This document shows, one piece after another, positions 1 to 10,136 of a DNA stretch of 64,000 nucleotides; positions within the stretch are counted from its first letter, which is position 1, and each line of letters begins with the position of its first letter. Source of the DNA: Ignavibacteriales bacterium. GTDB lineage: Bacteria > Bacteroidota > Ignavibacteria > Ignavibacteriales > Melioribacteraceae. The notes under the pieces were generated by a model that was not told where the DNA came from, did not search any database, and worked only from the letters and a program-made list of their open reading frames with translations. The DNA lies in the NCBI GenBank assembly GCA_026390775.1, contig JAPLFF010000003.1, forward strand, positions 434,001 to 498,000, written 5' to 3'. Position numbers and translations under genes: made by a program.

Positions 1-961
1 GTCCTAATTTTTCAATGGCAATGTTCACTAAACTCTTTTCATCTTTCTCTTTACCATTCGAATAGAATCTTCCTGCTTGCAGCATTGCCTCAAGCGGAAC
101 CAATCCGACAATCTCACTTCCATTAACTTCAACACCGAGTCGTGCGGCTTCTTTCTTAACTTCTTCGAATGCAACATGCATTGGTGTTATATTATAGTTA
201 GTTAAGTTCATCGAAACTTGTGAGATGCTATATTTTTCAAGAGCAACTCCCATTCCTTTTACTTCTTTCAACCGTCCAGGAACTTTTATTGTCTTTCCGT
301 CAACTTTTATAACATTCCCATTCTCATCACGTTTAGCATAACCACTCTCTCTTAATATTTCGCCAATCTCTTTTGAGTATTTAACATCATTAGATTTAAT
401 GTTTACATTATATGCAATTAGAAAGAACCGTGAGCCGGTAACTATTGCACCAAGTTTTGGATTAAAAACGGGTTCACCATAATCGGGAAGCCAATTATTA
501 TCTTTCAATTTTTCTTCAAGACCTTCGTATTCACCCTGACGTATACTTGATAAACTTTTTCTGTCTACTTTACGGGCGGCATTTTCATAAAGATAGACCG
601 GAACTTTTAAATCTTGAGAAATAATTTTTGCAAACTCTTCCGAAATCTTAACGCATTCTTCCGTAGTTACATTTGCAACCGGAACGAATGGAACGACATC
701 AATCGCACCGAGACGCGGATGTTCTCCTTTGTGTGTGCGCATATCAATCAATGATGCAGCAGTTCTGCAAGCATTTAATGTTCCGTTTAATATTCCTTCT
801 TCATTTCCTGCTAATGTTACAACAACACGATTATAATCTCCATCCGGTTCAAGACTTAATAATTTTACATCTTTAGTTTTAGCTACGGCTTCTTTTATCG
901 CTTCAAATGTTTTTTGATTTTTCCCTTCACTGAAATTCGGGACGCACTCAATAATTTTCAT
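1..961 (-). CDS. ftcD: Glutamate formimidoyltransferase, 3' end beyond window
   Basis: Transfers the formimino group of N-formimino-L-glutamate to tetrahydrofolate, the last step of one histidine degradation route, in the cytoplasm. The minus-strand frame begins MKIIECVPNFSEG and contains HPRLGAIDVVPFVPV, both typical of the N-terminal FTCD transferase domain. It stays open for 320 codons to the window edge, so the stop is not visible. Its ATG (961-959) overlaps the hutI stop in an ATGA, giving translational coupling. Monofunctional enzymes are about 300-330 aa, so the gene should end soon; whether a cyclodeaminase domain follows cannot be seen. Confidence 0.9.
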   Translation of the reverse strand, partial: MKIIECVPNFSEGKNQKTFEAIKEAVAKTKDVKLLSLEPDGDYNRVVVTLAGNEEGILNGTLNACRTAASLIDMRTHKGEHPRLGAIDVVPFVPVANVTTEECVKISEEFAKIISQDLKVPVYLYENAARKVDRKSLSSIRQGEYEGLEEKLKDNNWLPDYGEPVFNPKLGAIVTGSRFFLIAYNVNIKSNDVKYSKEIGEILRESGYAKRDENGNVIKVDGKTIKVPGRLKEVKGMGVALEKYSISQVSMNLTNYNITPMHVAFEEVKKEAARLGVEVNGSEIVGLVPLEAMLQAGRFYSNGKEKDEKSLVNIAIEKLG

Positions 962-2211
962 AAAGTATCCGCTCTCTGAAAAATGATTTGACCTTTTTTA
1001 ATTGTGTATTTGTTCAAATTGATTCCAATGCTATAAATTATTTCTTGGTAATCTTTAGCAGCAAAAACTGCAAAATCCGCTTGCTTACCGACCTCAATGC
1101 TTCCCGACTTATCATTTAATCCGAGCGCTGCAGACGCATTTATGGTAACAGCAGAAATAATTTCTTCGGCACTCATTTTCATTTTAAGTGTGGCAAGCTG
1201 CATAATAAAATGAAGATTGGAAATATGTGATGATCCAGGATTATAATCAGTCGCCAAAGCAACAATCGCATTATGTTCGATCAACTTTCTTGCGGGCGCA
1301 TAATCATAATCTAAAAAGAATGATACACCTGGCAATAGAACTGAAACTGTTTCGCTCTTTGCTAATTTCGGGATATCATCTTCGTTAATTACTTCAAGAT
1401 GATCAACAGAAAGGGCTTTGTGTTTCAATGCAACTTCTAAACCGCCGATATTATTAAACTGTTCTGTATGAAGACGTAATTTGTAACCAAGTTTTTTTGC
1501 TCTGGTAAAAATCTTATCAACTTCATCGGAAGAGAACGCAGACTTCTCACAAAATGCATCAACAGAATCTGAAAGTTTATTCTTAATGATGTAGGGGAGA
1601 AGCTCTTTAATGATAAGATCTAAATATTGTTTGTGATCGTTCTTATATTCGGGAGGATAAGTATGAGCACCTAAAAATGTAGAAATTATTTCTATCTGTG
1701 AATGAGTTTTAAAATAATTTATAACTTGAAGAAGTTTTATCTCATCGTAAAAACTTAATCCGTATCCGCTCTTGATCTCTAAAGTAGTAATTCCTTGCGT
1801 AATGAAATAATCAATTCTTGGTTTAAGTATTCTAACCAATTCTTCAAAAGATGAATTGCGGACAGCTTTAACTGTAGAAATTATTCCGCCGCCGGATTTT
1901 GCAATTTCTTCATAAGTTGCACCGTTAAGTCTCATCAAAAATTCGTTTGCACGTGAACCGGCAAAAACGGAATGTGTGTGACATTCAACTAATCCCGGAA
2001 GTAGAATTAAGTCTTTTAGATCAATAGTTTTATCGGCAGATGTCTTTGAAGTAGACGAATTAGGTATTAAATCTTTAATTATACCATTCTCAACTAGTAT
2101 AGAATGATCGGTAATTGGATTAATATCACTTAATTCGGAACCGCGCTTTAAATTCTTGCCGTTAGTATTAACTGTAATTATCTGAGATGGGTTTTTAAAG
2201 AGTGTTTTCAT
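958..2211 (-). CDS. hutI: Imidazolonepropionase
   Basis: Hydrolyses 4-imidazolone-5-propanoate to N-formimino-L-glutamate, directly feeding the ftcD product encoded next on the same strand. It is an amidohydrolase-superfamily TIM barrel of 417 aa, the usual length. Visible metal and active-site segments are VECHTHSVFAGSR (HxH), LRLHTEQF, LSVDHLE and LATDYNPGS. The 3' end overlaps the ftcD start by four bases, so the two form an operon. hutH and hutU are not in the window. The region upstream (2212-2362) is shared with the divergent glgA gene. Confidence 0.95.
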   Translation of the reverse strand: MKTLFKNPSQIITVNTNGKNLKRGSELSDINPITDHSILVENGIIKDLIPNSSTSKTSADKTIDLKDLILLPGLVECHTHSVFAGSRANEFLMRLNGATYEEIAKSGGGIISTVKAVRNSSFEELVRILKPRIDYFITQGITTLEIKSGYGLSFYDEIKLLQVINYFKTHSQIEIISTFLGAHTYPPEYKNDHKQYLDLIIKELLPYIIKNKLSDSVDAFCEKSAFSSDEVDKIFTRAKKLGYKLRLHTEQFNNIGGLEVALKHKALSVDHLEVINEDDIPKLAKSETVSVLLPGVSFFLDYDYAPARKLIEHNAIVALATDYNPGSSHISNLHFIMQLATLKMKMSAEEIISAVTINASAALGLNDKSGSIEVGKQADFAVFAAKDYQEIIYSIGINLNKYTIKKGQIIFQRADTL

Positions 2212-2301
2212 GCTTTTTTAGTTATTAATAAAGGTAAACTACTATTAATCATAGATGAACGTTTCAAAAATAGAGAAATCGAATCTTTATTTGCTAATAA
2301 T

Positions 2302-2333
2302 TTTGTCAATGCCGACGTATTTTCGTAATTTTG
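2302..2333 (+). promoter_or_regulatory. Candidate Bacteroidota-type promoter for glgA
   Basis: TTTG at 2302-2305, a 20-base spacer, and TAATTTTG at 2326-2333 match the TTTG / TAnnTTTG pattern of Bacteroidota sigma-A promoters. Transcription would begin near 2340, about 20 bases before the glgA ATG, with GAAGGG at 2347-2352 as ribosome binding site. That the pattern holds in this lineage is an inference. Confidence 0.5.
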
Positions 2334-2362
2334 CATGTTAAAAATCGAAGGGCTTAAAAAAC

Positions 2363-3856
2363 ATGTCTTCAGGCAAAAAATTAAAGATTCTTTTCGCAAC
2401 TTCAGAAGTAGTTCCTTTCATTAAGACAGGCGGTTTAGCAGACGTGTCGTCTGCATTACCTCAAAAATTACAAGAGATGGGGCATATAGTAAGAATTATA
2501 GTTCCAAAATACGGCGCTATTGATGAGAGAAAATTTAAGATTCACGAAGTTGTTCGCCTGAAGGACTTAAAGATTAACATTGGTAATAAAGAAGTAATCT
2601 TTTCTTTACGGTCTTCTTTTTTAATTGGACCAAAAACAAGAGTACAGATTTATTTCTTAGATAATCCAGAATACTACGGTAGCCGACATAGTCTTTACGC
2701 AGACCCAATCACAGGTGAAGATTATCCCGATAACGATGAAAGATTTATTCTTCTTTCACGTGCTGTTTTTGAACTGATCACAAAGTTAGGATGGACACCG
2801 GATATAATTCACTGCAATGATTGGCAGACGGGATTAATACCGGCTTACTTAAAATCCACGTACAAAAACGATCCTACATTTAAATCAATAAAAACTATTT
2901 TCACAATTCATAATCTTTCATTCCAGGGTATTTTCCCAAAAGCAAATTTTGCTAAGACAGATTTACCAAAAGAGTTGGAAAGTGAAAAAGGAATTTTACA
3001 TAAAGGTAAAATCAATTTTTTAAAGAGCGGATTGCTTTATTCCGATATGATAAATACAGTTAGTGAAACTTATGCAAAAGAGATTTGTCAGCATAAAGAT
3101 TACGGGCTGGGCTTAGAAGCAATTCTACTCAAACGGAAAAAAGATCTTTACGGAATAATAAATGGAATTGATGATACAATTTGGAATCCGGAAGTAGATT
3201 CTAAAATACCGCACAAATTTTCTATGAAAAATATCGAAATGAAAAAAGAGAGTAAAAAAGCTCTTGCAAATAATTTCCACTTCACAGCAAAAGATGATGT
3301 ACCGGTTATTGGAATGATCTCTAGACTTTATGATAATAAAGGAATGGACCTTATAGAAAAAGCATTTCCAAGTTTAATGAAAATGAATATTCACTTTATT
3401 CTACTTGGCACCGGCGATAAGAAATATCATAAATTCTTTACCAGCATGGCTTCAAAGTATCATAATAAATTTTCGTGCTATATCGGATTCGATGATGAGC
3501 TAGCACATTTAATTGAAGCAGGTTCTGATATTTTCTTAATGCCTTCTAAATATGAACCATGCGGTCTGAACCAAATGTATAGTTTAATGTATGGGACCAT
3601 ACCAATCGTTCGTCATACAGGAGGACTTGCAGATACAGTTCAAGCATATAATCCAAAAAATAAAACCGGCAATGGATTCGTCTTCAAAAAATATTCTGCA
3701 TCAGAAATGTTAAAAGAAATCAAAAATGCAGTGAAGATTTTTACCAAAGATCAGGATAAATGGCAGAACATTATGCGTAACGGAATGAAATCCAATTTTA
3801 CTTGGATGAATTCTTCCAAGAAATATGTTGATCTGTATAAAAAGCTTACCGACTAA
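2363..3856 (+). CDS. glgA: Glycogen (starch) synthase, ADP-glucose type
   Basis: GT5 glycosyltransferase that extends alpha-1,4-glucan from ADP-glucose in the cytoplasm. At 497 aa it has the full bacterial length. The N-terminal Rossmann half carries ATSEVVPFIKTGGLADVSSALP, including the KTGGLAD ADP-glucose-binding loop. The C-terminal GT-B half carries FLMPSKYEPCGLNQMYSLMYG and VRHTGGLADTV. It is followed without a gap by a HAD phosphatase gene. GAAGGG sits ten bases before the ATG. No other glycogen gene lies nearby. Confidence 0.95.
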   Translation: MSSGKKLKILFATSEVVPFIKTGGLADVSSALPQKLQEMGHIVRIIVPKYGAIDERKFKIHEVVRLKDLKINIGNKEVIFSLRSSFLIGPKTRVQIYFLDNPEYYGSRHSLYADPITGEDYPDNDERFILLSRAVFELITKLGWTPDIIHCNDWQTGLIPAYLKSTYKNDPTFKSIKTIFTIHNLSFQGIFPKANFAKTDLPKELESEKGILHKGKINFLKSGLLYSDMINTVSETYAKEICQHKDYGLGLEAILLKRKKDLYGIINGIDDTIWNPEVDSKIPHKFSMKNIEMKKESKKALANNFHFTAKDDVPVIGMISRLYDNKGMDLIEKAFPSLMKMNIHFILLGTGDKKYHKFFTSMASKYHNKFSCYIGFDDELAHLIEAGSDIFLMPSKYEPCGLNQMYSLMYGTIPIVRHTGGLADTVQAYNPKNKTGNGFVFKKYSASEMLKEIKNAVKIFTKDQDKWQNIMRNGMKSNFTWMNSSKKYVDLYKKLTD

Positions 3857-3859
3857 TTG

Positions 3860-4435
3860 ATGAAACGCCATGCGATTTTTTTAGATCGTGACGGAACTAT
3901 TAATCACGATTCCGGTTATATAAAAGACCCGTCTGAAGTTGTTTTACTTTCCGGAGTATCAGAAGGAATTAAGAAACTAAAGAATGAATATGGTTTCAAA
4001 GCGATTGTCATATCAAACCAGGCAGGTGTCTCTAAAGGAATTATGACGATCGGGGATGTTGATTCTGTAAATGATCGCATCAATCATCTTTTAAAAAAGA
4101 ACGGGACTGAAATTGATGCATTCTATTATTGTCCTTTTCATCCTGATTTTGATCCGCCTGAAAAATCAAATTGTAGGAAACCTTCTCCGGTTATGATTGT
4201 TCAAGCTGCAGAAGAACATGAGATCGATCTTTCTAAATCATTTATGATAGGCGATAAAGCAAGTGATATTGAATGCGGCATTAATGCAGGAGTGAAGACA
4301 GTACTAATAAATAGTGAAGACAATCGTAATGAAATTTCTATCTTGCATAATCTTGGAAAAAAGCCCAATTTTACAGCCGCTAATTTCAAAGAAGTATGCG
4401 ATTTTATTATCAATGATTTTTCCGGAGGAATTTAA
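3860..4435 (+). CDS. HAD-IIIA phosphatase, GmhB-like
   Basis: Resembles D-glycero-manno-heptose-1,7-bisphosphate 7-phosphatase, an ADP-heptose/LPS-precursor enzyme. HAD motif I is FLDRDGT (D9, D11 of a 191-aa product), motif II is VISNQAGV, and motif IV is MIGDKASDI. The frame opens at TTG 3857, directly after the glgA stop, but the adjacent ATG 3860 is the better start. The zinc loop of E. coli GmhB (C-x-H ... C-x-C) is only partly present: C91, H94 and C105 are seen in CPFHPDFDPPEKSNCRKP, and the first cysteine of the CxC pair is serine. The heptose substrate is therefore inferred; histidinol-phosphate phosphatase-like activity is the main alternative. Confidence 0.75.
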   Translation: MKRHAIFLDRDGTINHDSGYIKDPSEVVLLSGVSEGIKKLKNEYGFKAIVISNQAGVSKGIMTIGDVDSVNDRINHLLKKNGTEIDAFYYCPFHPDFDPPEKSNCRKPSPVMIVQAAEEHEIDLSKSFMIGDKASDIECGINAGVKTVLINSEDNRNEISILHNLGKKPNFTAANFKEVCDFIINDFSGGI

Positions 4436-5626
4436 TTGATCAGATTTTTGAAACTTGCCTTTTATCTATTTGCAGTTATAATTCTAATTGTTTCCTGTAG
4501 TCAAGATCCTACATCAGTCGGTTCAGAATTAATTTCCCAAAATGAAAAGATTGCATTTCAGGAATTAGACAGTTATCAAGCAAACGTTTTTCAGAAGTCG
4601 GTTAACTATCAAGATAAATTTAAGTTCGGTTTATCTAATGTGGTCTTAATGGGAAAGAATTCTTTTGCAGAATCTTCTATTCTAATGCGTTATCATATTT
4701 ATTTGCCGGATTCTCTATTGGCATTAGTTAAGAGCGGGCAATACACTGTTAAATCAGCTACGATGAAAATGATTCCGCGTTATCTCTTGGGAGATAAAAC
4801 TGCGACTTTAGATTTTTCTGTGTTCCAAGTTCGAAGTGATTGGAGTCCTAGTGGATTTGATAGAGATAGTATTCCAAATTTAATTTATGATCCTGTTGAT
4901 GTTTCATCAGGATTAACTGTAAATGATACACTTGTAAAATTTAATTTAAAAAATGATGTTGTTACTCAATGGTTAAAATACGCAGCTGATAGTAATTCAG
5001 CACCAAAGAATTTTGGTATACTTCTAAAACCAAAACTATCATCACAAAAAATTGTAGGTTTTAATTCAGCCATTGCAAGTTCATCAACAAACGAGACAGT
5101 TCTTACGGTTGAACTGGAAAGACCTTCAATAAGAAAAGACACACTGGGAATATCTCCATTTTTTCATATTTATTATTTAACAGGACAGGTACCTCAACAA
5201 AATAGTAACTTAACTTTTCAAGGTGGTATAGGATTAAAAGGGACTTTATTTTTTGATTTAAGTTTGTTGCCTAAAAATATAATTGTTAATAAAGCATATC
5301 TTGAATTGAATGTTGATACAACTTCAACTTTAGATGGAAATCCTTCTTCAGATTCTCTTTTTGCGCAAATACTTGCTGACAGTACAACGAAAAAATTGAC
5401 AAAAGATAGTACTGTTGTTACCGTACTTGCTAAGAAAAATAAAATTTATACCGGTGATATTGCATGGATGGTTCAGAAATGGCAAAACGGAGAATCGAAC
5501 CAAGGAATTTTACTTTCTCTCTGGGATGAATATGCTTCGGCTGCACGTATTGCATTCTTTGGAAGCAAGGATCAAAACAAAGCACTTAGACCTAAATTGA
5601 AAATTATTTATATGCAAAAAAAGTAG
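4436..5626 (+). CDS. Secreted lipoprotein of unknown function
   Basis: I do not recognise a named function. The 396-aa product starts with a basic tip, a hydrophobic run and a lipobox (IVSC, C21), so it should be lipidated and membrane-anchored outside the cytoplasm. The rest is rich in beta-prone, polar sequence without cysteine clusters, reminiscent of DUF4270/DNRLRE-type Bacteroidota surface lipoproteins, but this is only a resemblance. The start is TTG 4436, supported by GGAGGA at 4424-4429. It lies between a HAD phosphatase and an outer-membrane barrel with gaps of 0 and 5 bases, so the three are probably cotranscribed. Confidence 0.75.
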   Translation: MIRFLKLAFYLFAVIILIVSCSQDPTSVGSELISQNEKIAFQELDSYQANVFQKSVNYQDKFKFGLSNVVLMGKNSFAESSILMRYHIYLPDSLLALVKSGQYTVKSATMKMIPRYLLGDKTATLDFSVFQVRSDWSPSGFDRDSIPNLIYDPVDVSSGLTVNDTLVKFNLKNDVVTQWLKYAADSNSAPKNFGILLKPKLSSQKIVGFNSAIASSSTNETVLTVELERPSIRKDTLGISPFFHIYYLTGQVPQQNSNLTFQGGIGLKGTLFFDLSLLPKNIIVNKAYLELNVDTTSTLDGNPSSDSLFAQILADSTTKKLTKDSTVVTVLAKKNKIYTGDIAWMVQKWQNGESNQGILLSLWDEYASAARIAFFGSKDQNKALRPKLKIIYMQKK

Positions 5627-5631
5627 TCTAA

Positions 5632-6873
5632 ATGAAAAAAATAAAAATCATAATGTTATTACTTCTTGCTACAATCCCATTGATGGCGCAAGGAGGTTCG
5701 CTTTATTCGGGGTTTGGTATTGGTGATTTAAGAACATCATACTCTGCACGCAGATTTGCAATGGGTGAAATGGGAATTGCATTAAGTGATGTTGACTATT
5801 TAAATTCTATGAATCCGGCTGGATGGAACTCGCTTAGATTAACACGTTTTGAATTAAGTATGAATTATAACGGAAGTAATATACAAAGCGCTTCCTCATC
5901 TGCATTTTACAGCAAGACAGGATTTAACGGAATGATGTTAGGATTTCCTGTTGAACATGATTTGGGCTTATCAGTTACATTAGGACAAGTACCATATTCG
6001 CAAGTCGGTTATGAAATCAAAACAAATGTTAATGATACTTTAGTAGGGAATTATAATTACAGTGATCAAGGTGAAGGCGGAATTTCAAAAATGTTTATTG
6101 GTACTTCATACCGTTTACCTTTTGATTTCTCAATCGGCCTTTCCTATGATTATTATATTGGCAGAGTTACTCATAATCTCGTCGCTAATTTTGATGCTAC
6201 TTCAACTTTTAAGAGTGCAACTTTCGAAAAAGAAACCAGTTATCATGGAATGGGTTTTACTTCAGGAATTATTTCAAGCGATCTTTCAAAATTATTTGGA
6301 TCTACCGAGTTTAAGGATTTTAGAATTGGATTCGTATATACTCCATCAGTTACTTTAAGTGCAGATTCTGTAAATAATTCTACAACGTCTATTGGCACAA
6401 TTACTACATCAACAGGTTCTATAAAAAATAATCTTCCTTACAAATTGGGAATCGGTACTACCTTTAAGTATACGAACAATTATACGTTCACACTCGATTA
6501 TTTATACCAGCCCTTCAGCGAGTATACTTCAAACGGTAAACAAGATATCAATTTGCAAAATTATTATAAGCTGGGTTTAGGATTTGAATATAGAAATGCC
6601 GATACACGATCAAATGCATTTTGGGATCATGTCATGTATCGTACCGGATTAAGTTTTGAACAGACTCAATTTAAAATAAAAGAGACTGGAATAAATCAAT
6701 ATTCAATTTACGGCGGTATTTCACTTCCGATAAGTTTTGACAACACAATTGATCTTGCTTTTCAATATGCAAAAAGAGGAACTACCGATAATAATTTATT
6801 ACTTGAGAATATCTATAAATTTACTGTAACAATAAGTATTGGCGATCTCTGGTTTATCCGTCCTGATAGATAA
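5632..6873 (+). CDS. Outer-membrane beta-barrel protein
   Basis: 413 aa with a cleavable signal peptide (MKKIKIIMLLLLATIPLMAQ) followed by short alternating aromatic and polar strands typical of a FadL/PorV-type barrel. The segment ARRFAMGEMGIALSDVDYLNSMNPAGW resembles the conserved N-terminal plug region of PorV-like proteins of the Bacteroidota. The C-terminus ends in strand-like residues (FTVTISIGDLWFIRPDR). It sits five bases after the lipoprotein gene and could form a surface pair with it. The transported substrate, if any, cannot be told from the sequence. Confidence 0.75.
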   Translation: MKKIKIIMLLLLATIPLMAQGGSLYSGFGIGDLRTSYSARRFAMGEMGIALSDVDYLNSMNPAGWNSLRLTRFELSMNYNGSNIQSASSSAFYSKTGFNGMMLGFPVEHDLGLSVTLGQVPYSQVGYEIKTNVNDTLVGNYNYSDQGEGGISKMFIGTSYRLPFDFSIGLSYDYYIGRVTHNLVANFDATSTFKSATFEKETSYHGMGFTSGIISSDLSKLFGSTEFKDFRIGFVYTPSVTLSADSVNNSTTSIGTITTSTGSIKNNLPYKLGIGTTFKYTNNYTFTLDYLYQPFSEYTSNGKQDINLQNYYKLGLGFEYRNADTRSNAFWDHVMYRTGLSFEQTQFKIKETGINQYSIYGGISLPISFDNTIDLAFQYAKRGTTDNNLLLENIYKFTVTISIGDLWFIRPDR

Positions 6874-7068
6874 GATTATCACTTACTGATTATTTATGAT
6901 ATCAATTTTGAATTATTCTCCCATTCCTACTAACAATTACATCTTATCATTCAATCACTTTTCTTTTCGTAAACTTTATTTTGAATTGAATTTCCAGAAC
7001 AGCATATTTGAAAGAGAAATTTCTATTCACTAATGCAAATTAATTTTATCAAATAAAAATGAAGTGAT

Positions 7069-8370
7069 ATGTACAATCAATTACAAAACGACAAAGAAGC
7101 TTTTAGAATTTCTCAATTAGAACTTAATCGTCAAGAAACACAACTTGAATTAATTGCGTCAGAAAATTTTGTTTCCCAGGCGGTTTTGAATGCAGCCGGT
7201 TCAGTTCTAACTAACAAATATGCAGAAGGTTATCCTGGTAAAAGATATTACGGCGGATGCGAATTTGTTGATTTGGCTGAAGACCTTGCCCGTAACCGCT
7301 TAAAAAAATTATTCGGTGCGGAATATGCTAACGTGCAGCCGCATAGCGGTTCTCAAGCTAATATGGCCGTCTACATGACATTGTTGAAACCCGGTGATAC
7401 GATTCTTGGATTGAGTCTCGATCATGGCGGACATTTAACTCACGGTTCACCCGTAAATTTTTCCGGACAAATTTATCACTCAGTTGGTTATAGCTTAAAT
7501 AAAGGAACTAAACTTTTAGATTATAACTTAGTTGAAGATCTTGCAAAGAAAGAAAAACCAAAATTAATTGTTATGGGTGCGAGTGCATATTCACGTGATT
7601 GGGATTATGCAAAGTTCAGAGAGATCGCCGATAAAGTTGGTGCATTATTAATGATGGATATGGCTCATCCGGCAGGATTAATTGCAAAAGGTTTGCTGAA
7701 TAATCCGCTTCCATATTGCGATGTTGTAACATCAACGACACACAAAACTTTGCGCGGTCCAAGAGGCGGAATTATTTTAATGGGAAAAGACAGAGATAAT
7801 CCTTTCGGAATAAAAACCTTAAAAGGAGACCGCTTAAAATTAATGTCGGAAATTTTAGATAGTATGGTAATGCCCGGAATTCAGGGCGGACCGCTTATGC
7901 ATGTAATTCTTGCAAAAGCAGTTGCATTCGGAGAAGCTCTTGAAGATTCATTTACAGATTATGCAAAACAAATAATTAATAATGCAAAGATGTTATCAAA
8001 CGAACTGACAACTTTAGGTTATAATATTGTTTCCGGCGGAACAGATAATCATTTAATGCTAGTAGATCTAACTAATAAAGAATTAAGCGGGAAAAAAGTT
8101 GAGAATACACTCGGAGCTGCCGGAATTACAGTAAATAAAAATATGATTCCGTTCGATACTAAAAGTCCTTTTGTTACAAGCGGTATTAGAATTGGAACGC
8201 CTGCAGTTACAACGCGCGGTATGCAAGAAAACGAAATGAAAAATATTGCATCGTTCATAGATAAAGCAATAAAAAATGTTGAGAACGAATCAGTATTGTC
8301 TCAAATAAAAAGTGAAGTTGCAGAACTCTGTTCCAAGTTCCCTTTATATCCTCAATTAAAACAAAACTAA
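7069..8370 (+). CDS. glyA: Serine hydroxymethyltransferase
   Basis: PLP enzyme that interconverts serine plus tetrahydrofolate with glycine plus 5,10-methylene-THF. The 433-aa product has the standard length. The PLP lysine motif is [14 protein letters not shown]; substrate-binding segments include [26 protein letters not shown] and [12 protein letters not shown]. The start ATG 7069 follows a 195-base gap, so the gene probably has its own promoter. tatC begins one base after the stop. Confidence 0.97.
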   Translation: MYNQLQNDKEAFRISQLELNRQETQLELIASENFVSQAVLNAAGSVLTNKYAEGYPGKRYYGGCEFVDLAEDLARNRLKKLFGAEYANVQPHSGSQANMAVYMTLLKPGDTILGLSLDHGGHLTHGSPVNFSGQIYHSVGYSLNKGTKLLDYNLVEDLAKKEKPKLIVMGASAYSRDWDYAKFREIADKVGALLMMDMAHPAGLIAKGLLNNPLPYCDVVTSTTHKTLRGPRGGIILMGKDRDNPFGIKTLKGDRLKLMSEILDSMVMPGIQGGPLMHVILAKAVAFGEALEDSFTDYAKQIINNAKMLSNELTTLGYNIVSGGTDNHLMLVDLTNKELSGKKVENTLGAAGITVNKNMIPFDTKSPFVTSGIRIGTPAVTTRGMQENEMKNIASFIDKAIKNVENESVLSQIKSEVAELCSKFPLYPQLKQN

Positions 8371-8371
8371 A

Positions 8372-9130
8372 ATGACAGAGCAAGAAGAAAATAATATTGA
8401 CAGCGAGGATCCGAAAGAAGAAGTGGAGATGACTTTTCTTGATCATCTTGAAGAGTTAAGATGGAGAATAATTTATACTGTAATTGGAATTTTTATTGGG
8501 ACAATTATAGCGATGATATTTATTGATTTTTTCGTTGATAAAATTCTTCTTCTTCCGGCTCGAACAGCAAATTTTAAATTACAAAACCTCCGACCTTTCG
8601 GTCAGCTTTTTCTCTACTTCCAAGTGGCTATTATGCTCGGTTTGATTTTTAGTTTCCCCAATGTAGTCTATCAATTATGGAAGTTTATTGCACCGGCATT
8701 GAAGTCTAAAGAAAAAAAATATATAAAATGGATTGTATTGTTCACTACTTTTTGTTTTATGTGCGGGGTAGTTTTCGCTTATTACATCATGCTTCCGCTT
8801 ACATTAAAATTTGCTGCAGGATTCGGCTCTGCTGCTATACAAAATAATTTTTCAATAGAGGAATATCTCTCAATAGTTCTTAATATCATACTTGGTGCAG
8901 GTCTAATATTTGAACTTCCGATGCTTTCATTTTTCCTTTCTAAGATTGGTTTACTTTCACCAAAACTGATGAGAAAATATAGAAGACATGCTATTGTGGT
9001 TATAATGATAGTAGCCGCATTTCTATCTCCAGGAACAGATCCAGTCTCACAAGTGCTTCTTGCTGTTCCATTGGTTTTGTTATATGAAATAAGTATTTTT
9101 GTTTCAAAAATATTCCAAAAGAAATCTTGA
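8372..9130 (+). CDS. tatC: Sec-independent translocase subunit TatC
   Basis: Polytopic inner-membrane receptor for twin-arginine signal peptides. The 252-aa product has an acidic N-terminal tail, then MTFLDHLEELRWRI, the TatC N-terminal hallmark, and about six membrane segments including SFPNVVYQLWKFIAPAL, which carries the conserved periplasmic/TM region. It overlaps the next gene by TTGA. Tat substrates encoded in this window include ActB and the molybdenum hydroxylase large subunit. tatA is not in the window. Confidence 0.95.
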   Translation: MTEQEENNIDSEDPKEEVEMTFLDHLEELRWRIIYTVIGIFIGTIIAMIFIDFFVDKILLLPARTANFKLQNLRPFGQLFLYFQVAIMLGLIFSFPNVVYQLWKFIAPALKSKEKKYIKWIVLFTTFCFMCGVVFAYYIMLPLTLKFAAGFGSAAIQNNFSIEEYLSIVLNIILGAGLIFELPMLSFFLSKIGLLSPKLMRKYRRHAIVVIMIVAAFLSPGTDPVSQVLLAVPLVLLYEISIFVSKIFQKKS

Positions 9131-10107
9131 TAAATAAATCCTTCGCAGAAATTACACTCCCGATTGAAGACGAACTTTCGAAATTTAGTGAGCTCTTCAA
9201 GCAATCCTTAAAATCGAAAGTTACCCTCTTAGAATTAGTAACAAGATATATTCTAAAGCAAAAAGGGAAAAAAATTAGGCCTATCTTAGTTCTACTTTCA
9301 AGTGATTTATGCGGCGGTATATCTGAACGCAGTTATCGAGGTGCTACTTTAGTAGAATTACTTCATACAGCCACTTTAGTTCATGATGATGTTGTTGATA
9401 ATGCAGAAACAAGAAGAAATTTCCCTTCGATCAATGCTGTTTGGAAGAATAAAATTGCTGTATTAATGGGTGATTATTTATTGGCGCGCGGTTTAATGCT
9501 TGCAGTAGATGGAAACGATTTCGATTTTCTCAGAGTAATAACAAATACAGTTAAGAGAATGTCGGAAGGGGAATTGCTGCAGATTAGTAAAACAAGAAAA
9601 TTAGACATAGATGAAGAAACATATTTTAGAATTATTTCCGATAAGACTGCATCGCTTTTATCAACATGCTGTGAAATAGGAGCGCGTGCGTCTACTGATG
9701 ATGGAAAAAAGATAAATGCAATGAAGGAATTCGGTGAAAATCTTGGAATTGCATTTCAAATCCGCGATGACATTTTAGATTTCATCGGCACTAAAAATAT
9801 ATTCGGCAAATCGCTCGGTGCTGATATCAAGGAAAAGAAAATAACACTTCCGTTAATATATGCGTTAAAAAACGCACCTCAAGAAGAATCAAAAAAAATC
9901 ATTAATTTACTAAAGAGTAAAGAGAGAAAAACAAAGGTAGATGTTGTAATAAAGTTTGTTAAGATGTATGAAGGTATAAAATACTCTGAAAAAGTTGCTC
10001 TTGAATATTCTAATACGGCTTTATCTAAATTAGAACAGTTTCAGATATCCGAGTCACGATTATCATTAGAATCATTAGTAAGTTTTGTTGTCGAAAGGAA
10101 AAATTAG
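9127..10107 (+). CDS. Polyprenyl diphosphate synthase
   Basis: Trans-type isoprenyl diphosphate synthase that makes the long prenyl chain of menaquinone (octaprenyl/heptaprenyl class). The first aspartate-rich motif is LVHDDVVDNAETRR and the second is FQIRDDILDFIG; 326 aa is the usual length. The start is TTG 9127, overlapping the tatC stop as TTGA, with no nearby ATG alternative. Chain length cannot be assigned by eye. A quinone-chain enzyme just upstream of a quinol-oxidising complex fits the context. Confidence 0.92.
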   Translation: MINKSFAEITLPIEDELSKFSELFKQSLKSKVTLLELVTRYILKQKGKKIRPILVLLSSDLCGGISERSYRGATLVELLHTATLVHDDVVDNAETRRNFPSINAVWKNKIAVLMGDYLLARGLMLAVDGNDFDFLRVITNTVKRMSEGELLQISKTRKLDIDEETYFRIISDKTASLLSTCCEIGARASTDDGKKINAMKEFGENLGIAFQIRDDILDFIGTKNIFGKSLGADIKEKKITLPLIYALKNAPQEESKKIINLLKSKERKTKVDVVIKFVKMYEGIKYSEKVALEYSNTALSKLEQFQISESRLSLESLVSFVVERKN

Positions 10108-10136
10108 ATAAAATTATTTTTTAGAAGTTAAAAATT

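Noticed and set aside
2265-2272. Minus-strand TATTTTTG as a hutI promoter
   Set aside because: No matching -33 box was found on the minus strand at suitable distance.
2208-2399. 63-codon minus-strand frame between hutI and glgA
   Set aside because: It crosses the glgA start and its promoter boxes and overlaps hutI; no conserved feature.
8782-9204. 140-codon open frame antisense to tatC
   Set aside because: It lies wholly opposite tatC and the polyprenyl synthase start, has no ribosome binding site, and its sequence only mirrors the membrane protein codons.
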